A DNA stretch of 64,000 nucleotides from Amycolatopsis sp. 195334CR (GCF_017309385.1 NZ_JAFJMJ010000002.1:372001-436000); one strand, 5' to 3'; numbered from the stretch's first letter, positions 41,462 to 49,990 are shown. Program-made: numbers and translations. Notes: generated by a model not told the origin, from the letters alone.

Positions 41462-42640
41462 TCAGATCACCCCCGCGGCCCGCAGGCCCTCGATCTCGTC
41501 CGCCGCGAGCCCGGCCAGGTCCGCCAGCACGTCGTCGGTGTCGGCACCGAGCAGCGGCGGCACACCGGTGGCAGGTGGCTCACCGGCAGTCTCGCGCAGT
41601 GGCGTGCGCAGTGCCGGGAAACGCCCCTCGGTCGGGTGGTCGAACTCGCCGACGACCCCGCGCGCGACCGCGTGTGGATCGGCCAGCGCCTCGCGCACCG
41701 AACGCACCGCGCCGACCGGCACGTCGGCCGCGCGCAGTTCCTTCACCAGCGCGTCCCGATCGTGCTGGGCGATCGCGCCACGCAGCGCCTTCATCACCCG
41801 GTCGCGGTGTTCCACTCGGCCGGAATTGGTGCCCAGCAACGGATCCGCGGCCAGTGAATCGAGGCCGAGCACTTCGCACAGCGGCCGCCAGTGCTGGTCG
41901 CTTCCGCTGATGTGCAGCCATTCCCCGTCACCGGCCTGGAACGCCGCCGACGGCACGCGCCCGGGGTGTTCGGTGCCGGTGCGCGCCGGATCCTCGTCCA
42001 GCGCGAACAACCGGGCCGCGTTCAGCGCGTGCAGGCTGAGCTGGACGTCCATCATGGACACATCGAGATGACGGCCCCGGCGACCGGCCAGTCCGGCGAG
42101 CACGGCGATGGTCACCCAGAGCCCCGAGGTCAGGTCCGCCACCGGCACCCCGGTCTTCGACGGCGGCCCGGCGGGTTCCCCGGTCATCGCCATCACCCCG
42201 GACAGCGCCTGGAACACCGTGTCGTACCCCTTGCGCGTGCGATCCGGCCCGGTCTGGCCGAAGCCGGTCGCCGACACGTACACCAGGTCCGGGTTCTCCC
42301 GCGAGAGCTGGGCGTAACCGAGCCCGAGCCGGTCCAGCGCGCCGGGCAGGAAGTTCTCCACGACCACGTCGGCACGGGCCGCTAGCCGCCGGGCGACGGC
42401 CTGCCCGCGCGGATCCTTCAGGTCCAGTGTGACCGAGCGCTTGCCCCGGTTGAACGCGAAGAAGTACGCGCTTTCCCCGTGCGGCAGGCGGGGTTCGAAA
42501 CCGCGGGTCTCGTCACCGCTGCCCGGCCGCTCCACCTTGACCACCGTGGCGCCGAGTTCGGCCAGGATCTGGGTGGCCAGCGGGGCGGCGAGCACCCGCG
42601 AGAAGTCCAGCACGGTGATGCCGTCGAGCGGGCCGGTCAT
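41462..42640 (-). CDS. CaiB/BaiF-family (class III) CoA-transferase, second in window
   Basis: The protein has 392 residues from ATG 42640. It has LDGITVLDFSRVLAAPLAT, VVENFLPGALDRLGLGYAQL and the catalytic-region VPVADLTSGLWVTIA. It shares the family but not close identity with the enzyme at 25086-26267. It would exchange CoA between an acyl-CoA and a free acid of the MarR-controlled pathway. It overlaps the upstream crotonase gene by four bases. Confidence 0.92.
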   Translation of the reverse strand: MTGPLDGITVLDFSRVLAAPLATQILAELGATVVKVERPGSGDETRGFEPRLPHGESAYFFAFNRGKRSVTLDLKDPRGQAVARRLAARADVVVENFLPGALDRLGLGYAQLSRENPDLVYVSATGFGQTGPDRTRKGYDTVFQALSGVMAMTGEPAGPPSKTGVPVADLTSGLWVTIAVLAGLAGRRGRHLDVSMMDVQLSLHALNAARLFALDEDPARTGTEHPGRVPSAAFQAGDGEWLHISGSDQHWRPLCEVLGLDSLAADPLLGTNSGRVEHRDRVMKALRGAIAQHDRDALVKELRAADVPVGAVRSVREALADPHAVARGVVGEFDHPTEGRFPALRTPLRETAGEPPATGVPPLLGADTDDVLADLAGLAADEIEGLRAAGVI

Positions 42641-43353
42641 CGGCGGAACCCCCGCATCAGCGCGTTGACGTCCTGCCCGGCACGCATCGCGGCGTCGGTC
42701 GGCAGGTCCGCCACCCGGTAGAACAGGTCCTTCGCGGCGGCGATCGCCCGCGGCTCGACCTCGGCCCACCGCCGCGCGATCTCCAGCGCCGCCTCCACCA
42801 CCTCGCCGGGTTCGACCACGCGGTTGACCAGCCCGTGCTCGGCGGCTTCGGCCGCGGTGAGCAGGCGGCCGGTGCTCACCAGTTCGAACGCGAGCTTGCG
42901 GCCGAGGTGCCGCACCAGCCCGGTCATCACCAGCGCGGGCACGATCGAGTGCTTCAGCTCGGGATAACCGAACTTCAGGTCCGTGCCCGCGACGGTCATG
43001 TCCGCCCCGATCGCGAGCCCGGCACCGCCGCCGACGGCCGCCCCGCGCACCGCGGCGACCACCGGGATCGACATGCCCTGCATCTGCGTCTGGAGCCGGG
43101 CGGTCAGCGCGGCGCGTTCGAGCACCGCGTCGGGCTGATCCGGGGTGAGCGAGGAGAACTCGCCGAGGTCGGCGCCCGCGCAGAAGCCGCGCCCGCTGCC
43201 GGTCAGCACCACCGCGCGTGCTTCGCGCTCGGCCGCGGCCAGCGCCTCGCTGAGCGCGCGGGTCAGTGCGGTGTCCAGTGCGTTCAGCTTGTCCGGCCGG
43301 TTCAGCACGAGGACGCGGACGGAGCCGTGGTCCTCGGTCAACAGCACGCTCAC
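42637..43353 (-). CDS. Enoyl-CoA hydratase/isomerase (crotonase family), copy B
   Basis: The protein has 238 residues and starts at GTG 43353 inside the upstream stop (GTGA). It has NRPDKLNALDTALTRAL, the oxyanion segments FCAGADLGEF and GAAVGGGAGLAIGADMTVA, and LKFGYPELKHSIVPALV. It is shorter than copy A and differs in sequence, so it probably does a separate hydration, isomerisation or thioester cleavage step. Confidence 0.9.
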   Translation of the reverse strand: MSVLLTEDHGSVRVLVLNRPDKLNALDTALTRALSEALAAAEREARAVVLTGSGRGFCAGADLGEFSSLTPDQPDAVLERAALTARLQTQMQGMSIPVVAAVRGAAVGGGAGLAIGADMTVAGTDLKFGYPELKHSIVPALVMTGLVRHLGRKLAFELVSTGRLLTAAEAAEHGLVNRVVEPGEVVEAALEIARRWAEVEPRAIAAAKDLFYRVADLPTDAAMRAGQDVNALMRGFRR

Positions 43354-44300
43354 GGGGTCTCCTGGGGGTTGAAGCCGGCGCGCGCCACCATGCTGTGCAG
43401 CGGGCGGCCCAGCGCGCGTTCGCAGGCGGCCGAAGCCGCGGCCAGCCGGTCGAGGTCGAGCCCGGTGTCCACGCCCATCGCCTCGAACAGGCTGACCAGG
43501 TCCTCGGTGCAGACGTTGCCGGTGAGCCCGGCGCCGTAGCTGATCGTCGACGGGTGCCCGCCGACACCGCCGAACGCGGTGTCGAAGTGGCGGCACCCGG
43601 CGTCCAGCGCGGCGACCGCGTTCGCGATACCGGTGCCGCGGGTGTTGTGGAAGTGCGCGATCACCGGCAGGCCGGGGAGTTCGCGGCCGAGCCGGGTGAA
43701 CATCGCGCGGACCGCGCCGGGCGTGGCCACGCCGGTGGTGTCGCCCAAGGTGACCATCGACGCGCCGAGATCGGCGAACCGCGCCACGTCCTCGGCGACC
43801 CGGCCCGGGTCGACCCTTCCTTCGAACGGGCAGCCGAAGGCCACCGAAACCACGCCGATCAGCCGGAACCGCCCACCGGCGAGGCCGGCCATCTCGGTCA
43901 CGCGGGCCCACTGGCCGGCGCGATCGGTGCGCAGGTTGCGTTCGGTGTGGCTCTCGGTGGCCGACACCAGCAGGCTGAGTTCCTCCGCGCCGTGCCCGGC
44001 GTCGAGGTCGGCGAGCGCGCGGGACACCGCCCGCGGGTTCGGGCAGGTCGCCTTGAACGCCACGCCTTCGCGGCGGTCGATGCCCGCGAGCACCTCGGCG
44101 GCGTCGGAGAAACCGGGCACCCGCGCGGGATGGCTGTAGCTGGTCGCCTCGATCCGCCGGAAACCGGTGTCCGCGAAGGAGTTCAGCAGCGCGATCTTGG
44201 TTCCGGTCGGCAGGGGCACCGGTTCGTGCTGGAGCCCGTCACGGGCGAAGCACTCGCAGATCGTGACGGCGTCGGTCGTCGAGCCGGGCAAGCGAGCCAC
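43350..44300 (-). CDS. HMG-CoA lyase-like (DRE-TIM) enzyme
   Basis: The protein has 316 residues if GTG 44300 is used. The ribosome binding site GAGGAGG touches that GTG, so the TTG at 44291, eight bases after GGAGG, may be the real start. The fold is a DRE-TIM barrel: ICECFARDGLQHE (the RDGLQ metal and catalytic loop) and the metal-binding HFHNTRGTGIAN. True HMG-CoA lyases have GGCPYAPGA with a catalytic Cys; here the matching segment reads GGHPSTISYGAG, so the Cys is His. It probably cleaves a 3-hydroxyacyl-CoA, but not necessarily HMG-CoA. It is the first gene of the leftward MarR-controlled operon. Confidence 0.85.
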   Translation of the reverse strand: MARLPGSTTDAVTICECFARDGLQHEPVPLPTGTKIALLNSFADTGFRRIEATSYSHPARVPGFSDAAEVLAGIDRREGVAFKATCPNPRAVSRALADLDAGHGAEELSLLVSATESHTERNLRTDRAGQWARVTEMAGLAGGRFRLIGVVSVAFGCPFEGRVDPGRVAEDVARFADLGASMVTLGDTTGVATPGAVRAMFTRLGRELPGLPVIAHFHNTRGTGIANAVAALDAGCRHFDTAFGGVGGHPSTISYGAGLTGNVCTEDLVSLFEAMGVDTGLDLDRLAAASAACERALGRPLHSMVARAGFNPQETP

Positions 44301-44333
44301 CTCCTCTTCGGTGACTCCAGAATTACGCTCCTA

Positions 44334-44350
44334 TGTTGATGAAGTCAACA
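44334..44350. promoter_or_regulatory. Putative MarR operator 1 (TGTTGA-N5-TCAACA)
   Basis: This perfect 6-5-6 palindrome lies 34-50 bases before the first gene of the leftward operon and just after the end of the MarR gene. A near-identical site lies in the MarR/MFS divergent promoter at 44865-44881. Confidence 0.7.
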
Positions 44351-44836
44351 CTAGGCCTCGGTTGAGCGAGCTCGCTCACGTTCTTCCATGGTCAGTGCGA
44401 CGTCGGTCAGCTTGGCCAGTGCCTGGTGCAGGGCGGCCGCCTCTTCGGCGGTCAACGCCCCCAGGAACGCCGCGTCGCGTTCGTTCGCCGCGGTGATCAG
44501 GCCGCGGTAGACGCGCGTGCCCGCCTCGGTCAGCGCGAGCTGCGACCGGCGCCCCGAAGCCGCCGTCCGGTTCACCAGGCCGCGCTCGGTCAGGCGGCTG
44601 ACCACGCGACTCATCTGCGCTTTGTCCAGTCCGGCGCGGCGGGCGAGCCGGTTCAGGGTGAGCGTCGGATCGGCCGCGATGAGCGCGAGGGCGCGCCATT
44701 CGCCGAGGCTGACGTCGAACTCGCGCTTGTAGTGCAACGCCGCGCTGCGCGACATCGCCGCCGAGGCGCGGGACAGCCGGTAGGACAGCAGTCCGGCGAT
44801 CTGTACCGGGTCACGCCCGTCCGCGCGTTCACTCAT
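44351..44836 (-). CDS. MarR-family transcriptional regulator of the CoA-thioester operon
   Basis: The protein has 161 residues from ATG 44836. The winged HTH is at residues about 55-110 (LNRLARRAGLDKAQMSRVVSRLTERGLVNR, then the wing GRRSQLALTEAG). It lies between the catabolic operon (same strand, downstream) and the divergent MFS transporter gene. Palindromes of the same sequence flank it at both promoters, so it probably represses the operon, the transporter and itself until a pathway acid or CoA thioester binds. Confidence 0.92.
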   Translation of the reverse strand: MSERADGRDPVQIAGLLSYRLSRASAAMSRSAALHYKREFDVSLGEWRALALIAADPTLTLNRLARRAGLDKAQMSRVVSRLTERGLVNRTAASGRRSQLALTEAGTRVYRGLITAANERDAAFLGALTAEEAAALHQALAKLTDVALTMEERERARSTEA

Positions 44837-44864
44837 GGGCAGATGGTATCGGACCGGCCGCGTC

Positions 44865-44881
44865 TGTTGACAAACACAACA
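44865..44881. promoter_or_regulatory. Putative MarR operator 2 (TGTTGA-N5-ACAACA)
   Basis: It matches operator 1 with one change in the right half (ACAACA for TCAACA). It lies in the divergent promoter, 28 bases from the MarR start and 52 from the MFS start, so one site could serve both. Confidence 0.6.
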
Positions 44882-44933
44882 CCGAGGTCGACACTGGCCC
44901 GGTCACCGCCCGCCGGACAAAGGAGTCGCTGTC

Positions 44934-46271
44934 GTGGCCGAACCCCCCATCGCCACCGGACGGCCGGAGGCCGGCGTCGACCGCCCGGCGACCTACCGGA
45001 CCATCGCGCTGCGCGTGATGCCGCTGCTGGTGATCTGCTACGTGGTCAGCTTCATCGACCGCACGAACATCGGCATCGCGCAGCAGGGCCTCAAGCGCGA
45101 CCTCGGTTTCGGGCCCGCGGTCTACGGCCTCGGCGTGACCCTGTTCTTCGTCGGGTTCATCCTGTTCGAGGTGCCGAGCAACGCGCTGCTGGCGCGGATC
45201 GGCGCGCGCAAGACGCTCGTCCGCATCATGGCCTCGTGGGGCCTGGTGACCGTCGCGACCATGTTCGTGCGGGACGAATTCACCTTCTACCTGGCCAGGT
45301 TCCTGCTCGGCGTGACCGAGGCCGGCTTCTTCCCCGGTGCGCTCTACCTGCTCTCGCGGTGGTTCCCGTCGGCCCGCCGCACCCGGATGACCGCGGTCTT
45401 CTTCATCGGCGTGCCGGTCTCGGGGGTGCTCGGCTCGCTGGTGTCCGGCTGGATCATGCACACCTTCGGCGGGGTGGCCGGACTGGCCGACTGGCAGTGG
45501 CTGTTCCTGCTCGAAGGCGTGCCGCCGATCCTGCTCGCCGTGCTGGTGCTCTTCTTTCTCGCCGACGAGCCGGAGCAGGCGAAGTGGCTCACGCCCGCGC
45601 AGAAGGCCGCCGTGCGCGCCGATCTGGAGGCCGACCGGCGCCGCAAGGGCGACGTGGCCGAGGGTGAGGCACACGGCGGGCTGCTGCTCGCCCTGCGCGA
45701 CACCAAAGTGTGGATCCTCGGCCTGTGCGCGTGCGGTGCCTACACGCTGGCGAACGCGGTTTCCTACTGGACACCGCGGATCATCGCCGACGCCGGGGTC
45801 GGCGACGTGCTGAACCTGGGGCTGTTCTCGGCCATCCCGCCGCTGCTGGGCATCGTGGTGATGCTGGTGGTCGGGCGGCACTCGGACCGGACGCTGGAAC
45901 GCCGCTGGCACGCGGCGACCAGCTGGATCGTGGCCGCGTTCGCGATGCTCGCGCTGTCGGTCTCCGGCGGCAACGTGGTGGTGGTGATCCTGCTGCTGGC
46001 CATCATGGCGGCGGCCCACTACTCCGGGCTGACGGTGTTCTACTCGATCCCGTCGATCTACCTGAGCGACCGGGCCGCGGCCACCGGCATCGCGGTGGTC
46101 ACCTCGATGGGTTCCTTCGCCGCGGCCGCGTCGCCGTCACTGCTCGGCTTCATCCAGTCGGCCACCGGCAGCCTGTCGCTCGGTCTGCAGATCAGCGCCG
46201 GCATCGTGCTGCTCGCCGTGGTCCTGCTGCTGACCGGGGTGAAGGCGGCCGATCTCAAGGAGGATCGGTGA
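44934..46271 (+). CDS. MFS transporter, anion:cation symporter type
   Basis: This 445-residue membrane protein has twelve predicted helices and starts at GTG 44934 after AAAGGAG. SFIDRTNIGIAQQGLKRDLG in helix 1 and the loop 2-3 motif NALLARIGARK are typical of the anion:cation symporter family, which imports aromatic acids, glucarate and similar carboxylates. It is divergent from the MarR gene and shares its operator, so it probably imports the acid that the leftward operon degrades. It overlaps the response regulator gene at its 3' end by 17 bases. Confidence 0.92.
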   Translation: MAEPPIATGRPEAGVDRPATYRTIALRVMPLLVICYVVSFIDRTNIGIAQQGLKRDLGFGPAVYGLGVTLFFVGFILFEVPSNALLARIGARKTLVRIMASWGLVTVATMFVRDEFTFYLARFLLGVTEAGFFPGALYLLSRWFPSARRTRMTAVFFIGVPVSGVLGSLVSGWIMHTFGGVAGLADWQWLFLLEGVPPILLAVLVLFFLADEPEQAKWLTPAQKAAVRADLEADRRRKGDVAEGEAHGGLLLALRDTKVWILGLCACGAYTLANAVSYWTPRIIADAGVGDVLNLGLFSAIPPLLGIVVMLVVGRHSDRTLERRWHAATSWIVAAFAMLALSVSGGNVVVVILLLAIMAAAHYSGLTVFYSIPSIYLSDRAAATGIAVVTSMGSFAAAASPSLLGFIQSATGSLSLGLQISAGIVLLAVVLLLTGVKAADLKEDR

Positions 46272-46920
46272 GCCGGTAGCCGGCCCCGGGCAGCGTGGTG
46301 ATCACCGGCGGGTCGCCGAGCTTCCGCCGCAGCCGCCCGATGGTCACGGTGACCGTGTTGGTGAACGGGTTGGTGTGCTCGTCCCAGACCCGGTCCAGCA
46401 GGTCCTCGGTGCTGCTCCAGGCGGACCCGGCCTGGAGCAGCGCGGTGAGCAGGGCGAACTCCTTGACCGAGAGGTCGAGCGGGCGGCCGTCGCGGGTGGC
46501 GGTGCGCCGGATCGGGTCGAGTTCGATGCCCGCGGCGCGCAGGATCCTGGCGCGGGCGGCCGGGCGGCGGCGGGCCAGTGCCTGGATCCGCAGCACCAGT
46601 TCGGGGAAGTGGAAGGGTTTGGCGAGGTAGTCGTCCGCGCCGAGGGTGAGGCCGCTGACCCGGTCGCCGGGGGCGCCCGCGGCGGTCAGCATCAGCACCA
46701 TCGCGCGGTCGTCCCGGTCGGTGATCATGCCGCAGAGCACGTCGCCGTGAATGCCGGGCAGGTCGCGGTCCAGCACCACCACCTCGTACGGGTGGAGGTC
46801 GAGCTTGGCCGCCGCGGTGTGGCCGTCGTAGGCCAGGTCGACGGCCATGCCCTGGTCCCGGAGTCCCTCGGCGATCACGTCGGCGAGCGCTCGCGCGTCC
46901 TCGACCACCAGCACCCTCAT
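46255..46920 (-). CDS. OmpR-family response regulator
   Basis: The protein has 221 residues from ATG 46920. The receiver domain (1-115) has Asp51 as phosphoacceptor (VVVLDRDLPG), the acidic pair E7-D8, and the Lys in YLAKPFHF. The OmpR winged HTH is at about 130-218 (LLDRVWDEHTNPFTNTVTVT). It forms a two-component pair with the kinase encoded upstream, overlapping by four bases. The divergent neighbour at 48019 is a candidate target. Confidence 0.94.
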   Translation of the reverse strand: MRVLVVEDARALADVIAEGLRDQGMAVDLAYDGHTAAAKLDLHPYEVVVLDRDLPGIHGDVLCGMITDRDDRAMVLMLTAAGAPGDRVSGLTLGADDYLAKPFHFPELVLRIQALARRRPAARARILRAAGIELDPIRRTATRDGRPLDLSVKEFALLTALLQAGSAWSSTEDLLDRVWDEHTNPFTNTVTVTIGRLRRKLGDPPVITTLPGAGYRLTDPP

Positions 46921-47933
46921 ACCGCCACCCGCAAGCCGCCGCCGGGACGGGCTTCCAGGCGGAGCCCGCGCCCGTGGGCCTCCGCGATCGCCGCGACGAT
47001 GGACAGGCCCAGCCCGCTGCCACCGTCCGAAGTGGTCCGATCGGCGGCGAGCCGCCGGAACGGGTCGGGGAGCCGGTCCACCTCCGCCTGGTCGAGCACC
47101 GCGCCGCCGGTCTCCACCACCAGCCCGGCCTCGCCGGTGGTCACCCGGATCCAGCCGCCGCGTTCGTTGTGCACGATCGCATTGTCGAGCACGTTCGCCA
47201 CCAGCCGGGACAGCAGCGCCGGACTGCCCTGGACGCGGGCGTCCACCAGGTCCCGCTCGACCGTGAGGTCCTTGGCCGCGAGCGCTTCTTCGCGGGCTCG
47301 CAGTCCCTCCGTGACCAGCTCGCGCCACGAGACTTCGGCCTGGTCGGCGAAAGCGCCGTGCTGGGCACGAGCCAGGACCAGCAGCCCCTCCAGCAGGTGG
47401 TCGACCTGGTCGAGTTCGGTGCGGAAACGCTCGGCCAGCTGGTCGTCGAGCCGCGGTTCCGGCTTCGCCGCGGCGACGTCCAGCGAGGCGCGCAGGGTCG
47501 CCAGCGGGGTGCGCAGCTCGTGCGAGGCGTTCGCGACGAACCGGCGTTGGGCGGCGAACGCGGCCTCCAGGCGCTCCAGCAGGTCGTCGATGGTGTCGGC
47601 GAGGTGCTTGACCTCGTCGGCCGGTCCGGGCACGGCGAGGCGTTCGTGCAGGTTCTCGGCGGTGATGCGCCGGGTCGCGGCGGTGATGGTGCGCAGGGGG
47701 CGCAGCACCCGCCCGGCGACGTACCGGCCCAGCAGCACCGACACCACCACCATCACCCCGAGCGCGATCAGCGAGCCCGCCAGCAGCTGTCGCGCCCGCA
47801 CGACTTCCAGCTGTTCGGGGAAGTTCGCCGGGGCGGTGGCGGTGAACAGGTTGGTCAGCACCAGCAAGCCGACACCGGAGACGAGGAACAGCGAGGCGTA
47901 CAGGATGGTGAAGCGCAACCGGATCGTGCCCAT
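46917..47933 (-). CDS. Sensor histidine kinase (EnvZ/PrrB type)
   Basis: This 338-residue membrane kinase starts at ATG 47933. Two membrane helices (residues 8-28 and 50-70) enclose a very short extracytoplasmic loop of about 20 residues, so it likely senses within the membrane or via a partner. A HAMP linker follows. His138 is the phosphorylated residue (ASHELRTPL), and the N-box (LVANVLDNAIVHN) and G-box (GGSGLGLSIVAAIAEAHG) are intact. It acts with the response regulator just downstream. Confidence 0.93.
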   Translation of the reverse strand: MGTIRLRFTILYASLFLVSGVGLLVLTNLFTATAPANFPEQLEVVRARQLLAGSLIALGVMVVVSVLLGRYVAGRVLRPLRTITAATRRITAENLHERLAVPGPADEVKHLADTIDDLLERLEAAFAAQRRFVANASHELRTPLATLRASLDVAAAKPEPRLDDQLAERFRTELDQVDHLLEGLLVLARAQHGAFADQAEVSWRELVTEGLRAREEALAAKDLTVERDLVDARVQGSPALLSRLVANVLDNAIVHNERGGWIRVTTGEAGLVVETGGAVLDQAEVDRLPDPFRRLAADRTTSDGGSGLGLSIVAAIAEAHGRGLRLEARPGGGLRVAV

Positions 47934-48018
47934 GGGCTCAGCATGCCGCGCGGGACCTAACAGCGGCGTGACAACCGGGGTTCGGCCGGTGTTAGGGCCG
48001 GTTCCGTAGACCGGAGCC

Positions 48019-49455
48019 GTGCAAGCAAAACAACTCTTCGCGCTGCTCGGCGGCGTACTGCTGACCGTGTTGCTGGGCGTGCTCCCGGCGGTGGCCGCCC
48101 GATCGACCTGCAGTGTGGGCGCGGTCGAGGTCGCCTGCCCCCGGGATCCGGTGGGGCCGGACGGGCGGGCGGTCAGCGACCGGTTCACCTTCGCCCACCG
48201 TCCACTCGGGACCGAAGGCGAGGTGGTCGCCCATCTCGCCTCGATGTCCGGGGTGATCACCTATCCACCACCCGAGCACACCCGGATCGTCGAGGGCCTG
48301 GTGCCGTGGGCGAAAGCGGGGCTGATGGTGAAGGACGGGCTCGACCCGGGGTCGTCCTACGCGGCGGTGATGTTCACCGGCGACCACGGCGTGCGGATGC
48401 AGCACGACTACGTCCACGACGTCGCGGGCAGTGCCACCGGGGCGAGCTGGCTGCGGCTGACCCGGTCCGGTGACACGATCACCGGCTACGAGTCGGCCGA
48501 CGGCCGCGGCTGGACACCGATCGGCACCGCCGTGCTGGCCGGCCTGCCCGCCACCGTCCAAGTAGGACTCTTCGTCACCTCGCCGGGTGACCTGACGCTC
48601 GGTTCGGCCGGGGCGCAGATCCGGTTCACCCAGGCCAGTGCTTCCTTCGACCAGGTCACCGTGTCCGGTGCGGCCGAGGCGGACTGGATCGGGAGCACGG
48701 TGGGGGAGAGCGGGACCACCGACTGGGAACGCCTGCACCGGGCAGCCGGGCTCGTCGCGGAAAACGGCGTGCTGACCGTGACCGGTTCCGGGGACATCGG
48801 CCCGGTCGGCACGATCGGCGGAGCTCCGCTCGAACGCGCGCTGCTGCTCGGGCTGCCCGTGCTGGTCCTGGTCGTGGCCGTGGTGGCCGCCCGGCATCGA
48901 GGGCGGCGCGTTGTTGTTGGTGCGACGGGGTTTCTCGCCGGTTCGCTCGCCGCTGGGCTGGCGTTGCCCGCGGGGGTGGTGGCCACCGGGATCGCCGGTG
49001 GCTCCGTGCTCCCGGTCGACGCGTTCACCTGGGTCGGGGTGATCGTCGGCGTCGCGCTGCTGGTGGGCGCGATCGCGGTGCTGGCGCACGCACTCCGGTC
49101 CTGGCTGCTCACGGCCGCGGTGACGGTGGTGCCGTACGTCCTGGCGCTGGTGCTGCCCGCCGAAGCGGGCGACTGGCTGCTGCGCGTCACGCCCGCCGCC
49201 GGGTTCGCTGTGGTGCAGACCGCCGAGGAGTACCCGCAGGTACTGGCGGACTATTCCCCCGCGGTGGGCTACTTCCCGCTGCCCGGCTGGGCTGGGCTGG
49301 CCGTCACGTGCGCCTTCGCCGCCCTCGCTACAGTCCGCCGACCTTCACCGGGAACCTCTGGATGGTGGCGATCGCGGTATCCGGATCGTCCGGCAGCACC
49401 AGGTCGACCGGGTTCTGCAGCCGGTACAGGTCACCCCTCGGCGGGAACTGGGTGA
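48019..49455 (+). CDS. Membrane protein with DUF1349-like extracytoplasmic domain, function unknown
   Basis: The protein has 478 residues from GTG 48019, divergent from the histidine kinase gene. After an N-terminal signal or anchor helix (residues 6-27) comes an exported domain (about 40-235) that resembles concanavalin-like DUF1349 domains (SYAAVMFTGDHGVRMQHDYV, WLRLTRSGDTITGYESADG). About six membrane helices follow from residue 270. The last 40 residues are a proline- and glycine-rich tail that overlaps the opposite-strand gene by 128 bases and looks like a shadow frame, so the original stop may have been lost. Possibly regulated by the adjacent two-component system. Confidence 0.75.
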   Translation: MQAKQLFALLGGVLLTVLLGVLPAVAARSTCSVGAVEVACPRDPVGPDGRAVSDRFTFAHRPLGTEGEVVAHLASMSGVITYPPPEHTRIVEGLVPWAKAGLMVKDGLDPGSSYAAVMFTGDHGVRMQHDYVHDVAGSATGASWLRLTRSGDTITGYESADGRGWTPIGTAVLAGLPATVQVGLFVTSPGDLTLGSAGAQIRFTQASASFDQVTVSGAAEADWIGSTVGESGTTDWERLHRAAGLVAENGVLTVTGSGDIGPVGTIGGAPLERALLLGLPVLVLVVAVVAARHRGRRVVVGATGFLAGSLAAGLALPAGVVATGIAGGSVLPVDAFTWVGVIVGVALLVGAIAVLAHALRSWLLTAAVTVVPYVLALVLPAEAGDWLLRVTPAAGFAVVQTAEEYPQVLADYSPAVGYFPLPGWAGLAVTCAFAALATVRRPSPGTSGWWRSRYPDRPAAPGRPGSAAGTGHPSAGTG

Positions 49456-49990
49456 GCTTGCCGACGAGCACCGCCGGGTCCTTCGTGGTCAGCACGAGCG
49501 GTTCGCGGGTCCGGGCGCCGTCGGGCTGGTCGACGGTCATCGTGAAACTGAGCACCATGACGTTCTCGTAGCGGGGCGGGTACCGCTGCGTCAGCGTCAG
49601 CAGGCTCTTCGGGTCCACGTCGACGTCGTTCTGTTCGATGGTGATCGTGCCGCCGTCCTGACGCTGATCGAAGTCGGCGGTCGCCCGGAAACCGACCACC
49701 CGCAGCCGGACCGACTTGTCCGGGTCATCGGGATTGATGTCGACCCTGACCTTGATCCCGCCCCGGAAGTCCACGCTCAGCAGCGAGGACCGGATCCGCA
49801 GCGGCGTGTTCACCGCGTACATGCTGCACGGGATCTCGGCGCCGATCGGGGGCAGGCCGGTCTGGCTGGTGGCCCGTGCGGCCGGGGTGCCGAGCAGGCC
49901 GAGCGTCGCCGCCCCGGTCGCGGCGGCCGCGACGGTGAGGAAACCCCGCCGGTCCAGTCCACCGGCAGAGCTGTCCGCGAACGTAGACAT
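49328..49990 (-). CDS. Tat-exported protein of unknown function
   Basis: The protein has 220 residues from ATG 49990, after an AAGGAGGACAAGGA site. It has a twin-arginine signal peptide (LDRRGFLTVAAAATGAATLG, cleavage near ARA-TS). The mature domain of about 175 residues is rich in predicted beta strands (RIRSSLLSVDFRGGIKVRVD, TITIEQNDVDVDP) and has one cysteine. I do not recognise a family. Folding before export suggests a cofactor or a rapidly folding beta-domain. It converges on the membrane-protein gene at 48019 with a 128-base overlap. Confidence 0.75.
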   Translation of the reverse strand: MSTFADSSAGGLDRRGFLTVAAAATGAATLGLLGTPAARATSQTGLPPIGAEIPCSMYAVNTPLRIRSSLLSVDFRGGIKVRVDINPDDPDKSVRLRVVGFRATADFDQRQDGGTITIEQNDVDVDPKSLLTLTQRYPPRYENVMVLSFTMTVDQPDGARTREPLVLTTKDPAVLVGKLTQFPPRGDLYRLQNPVDLVLPDDPDTAIATIQRFPVKVGGL

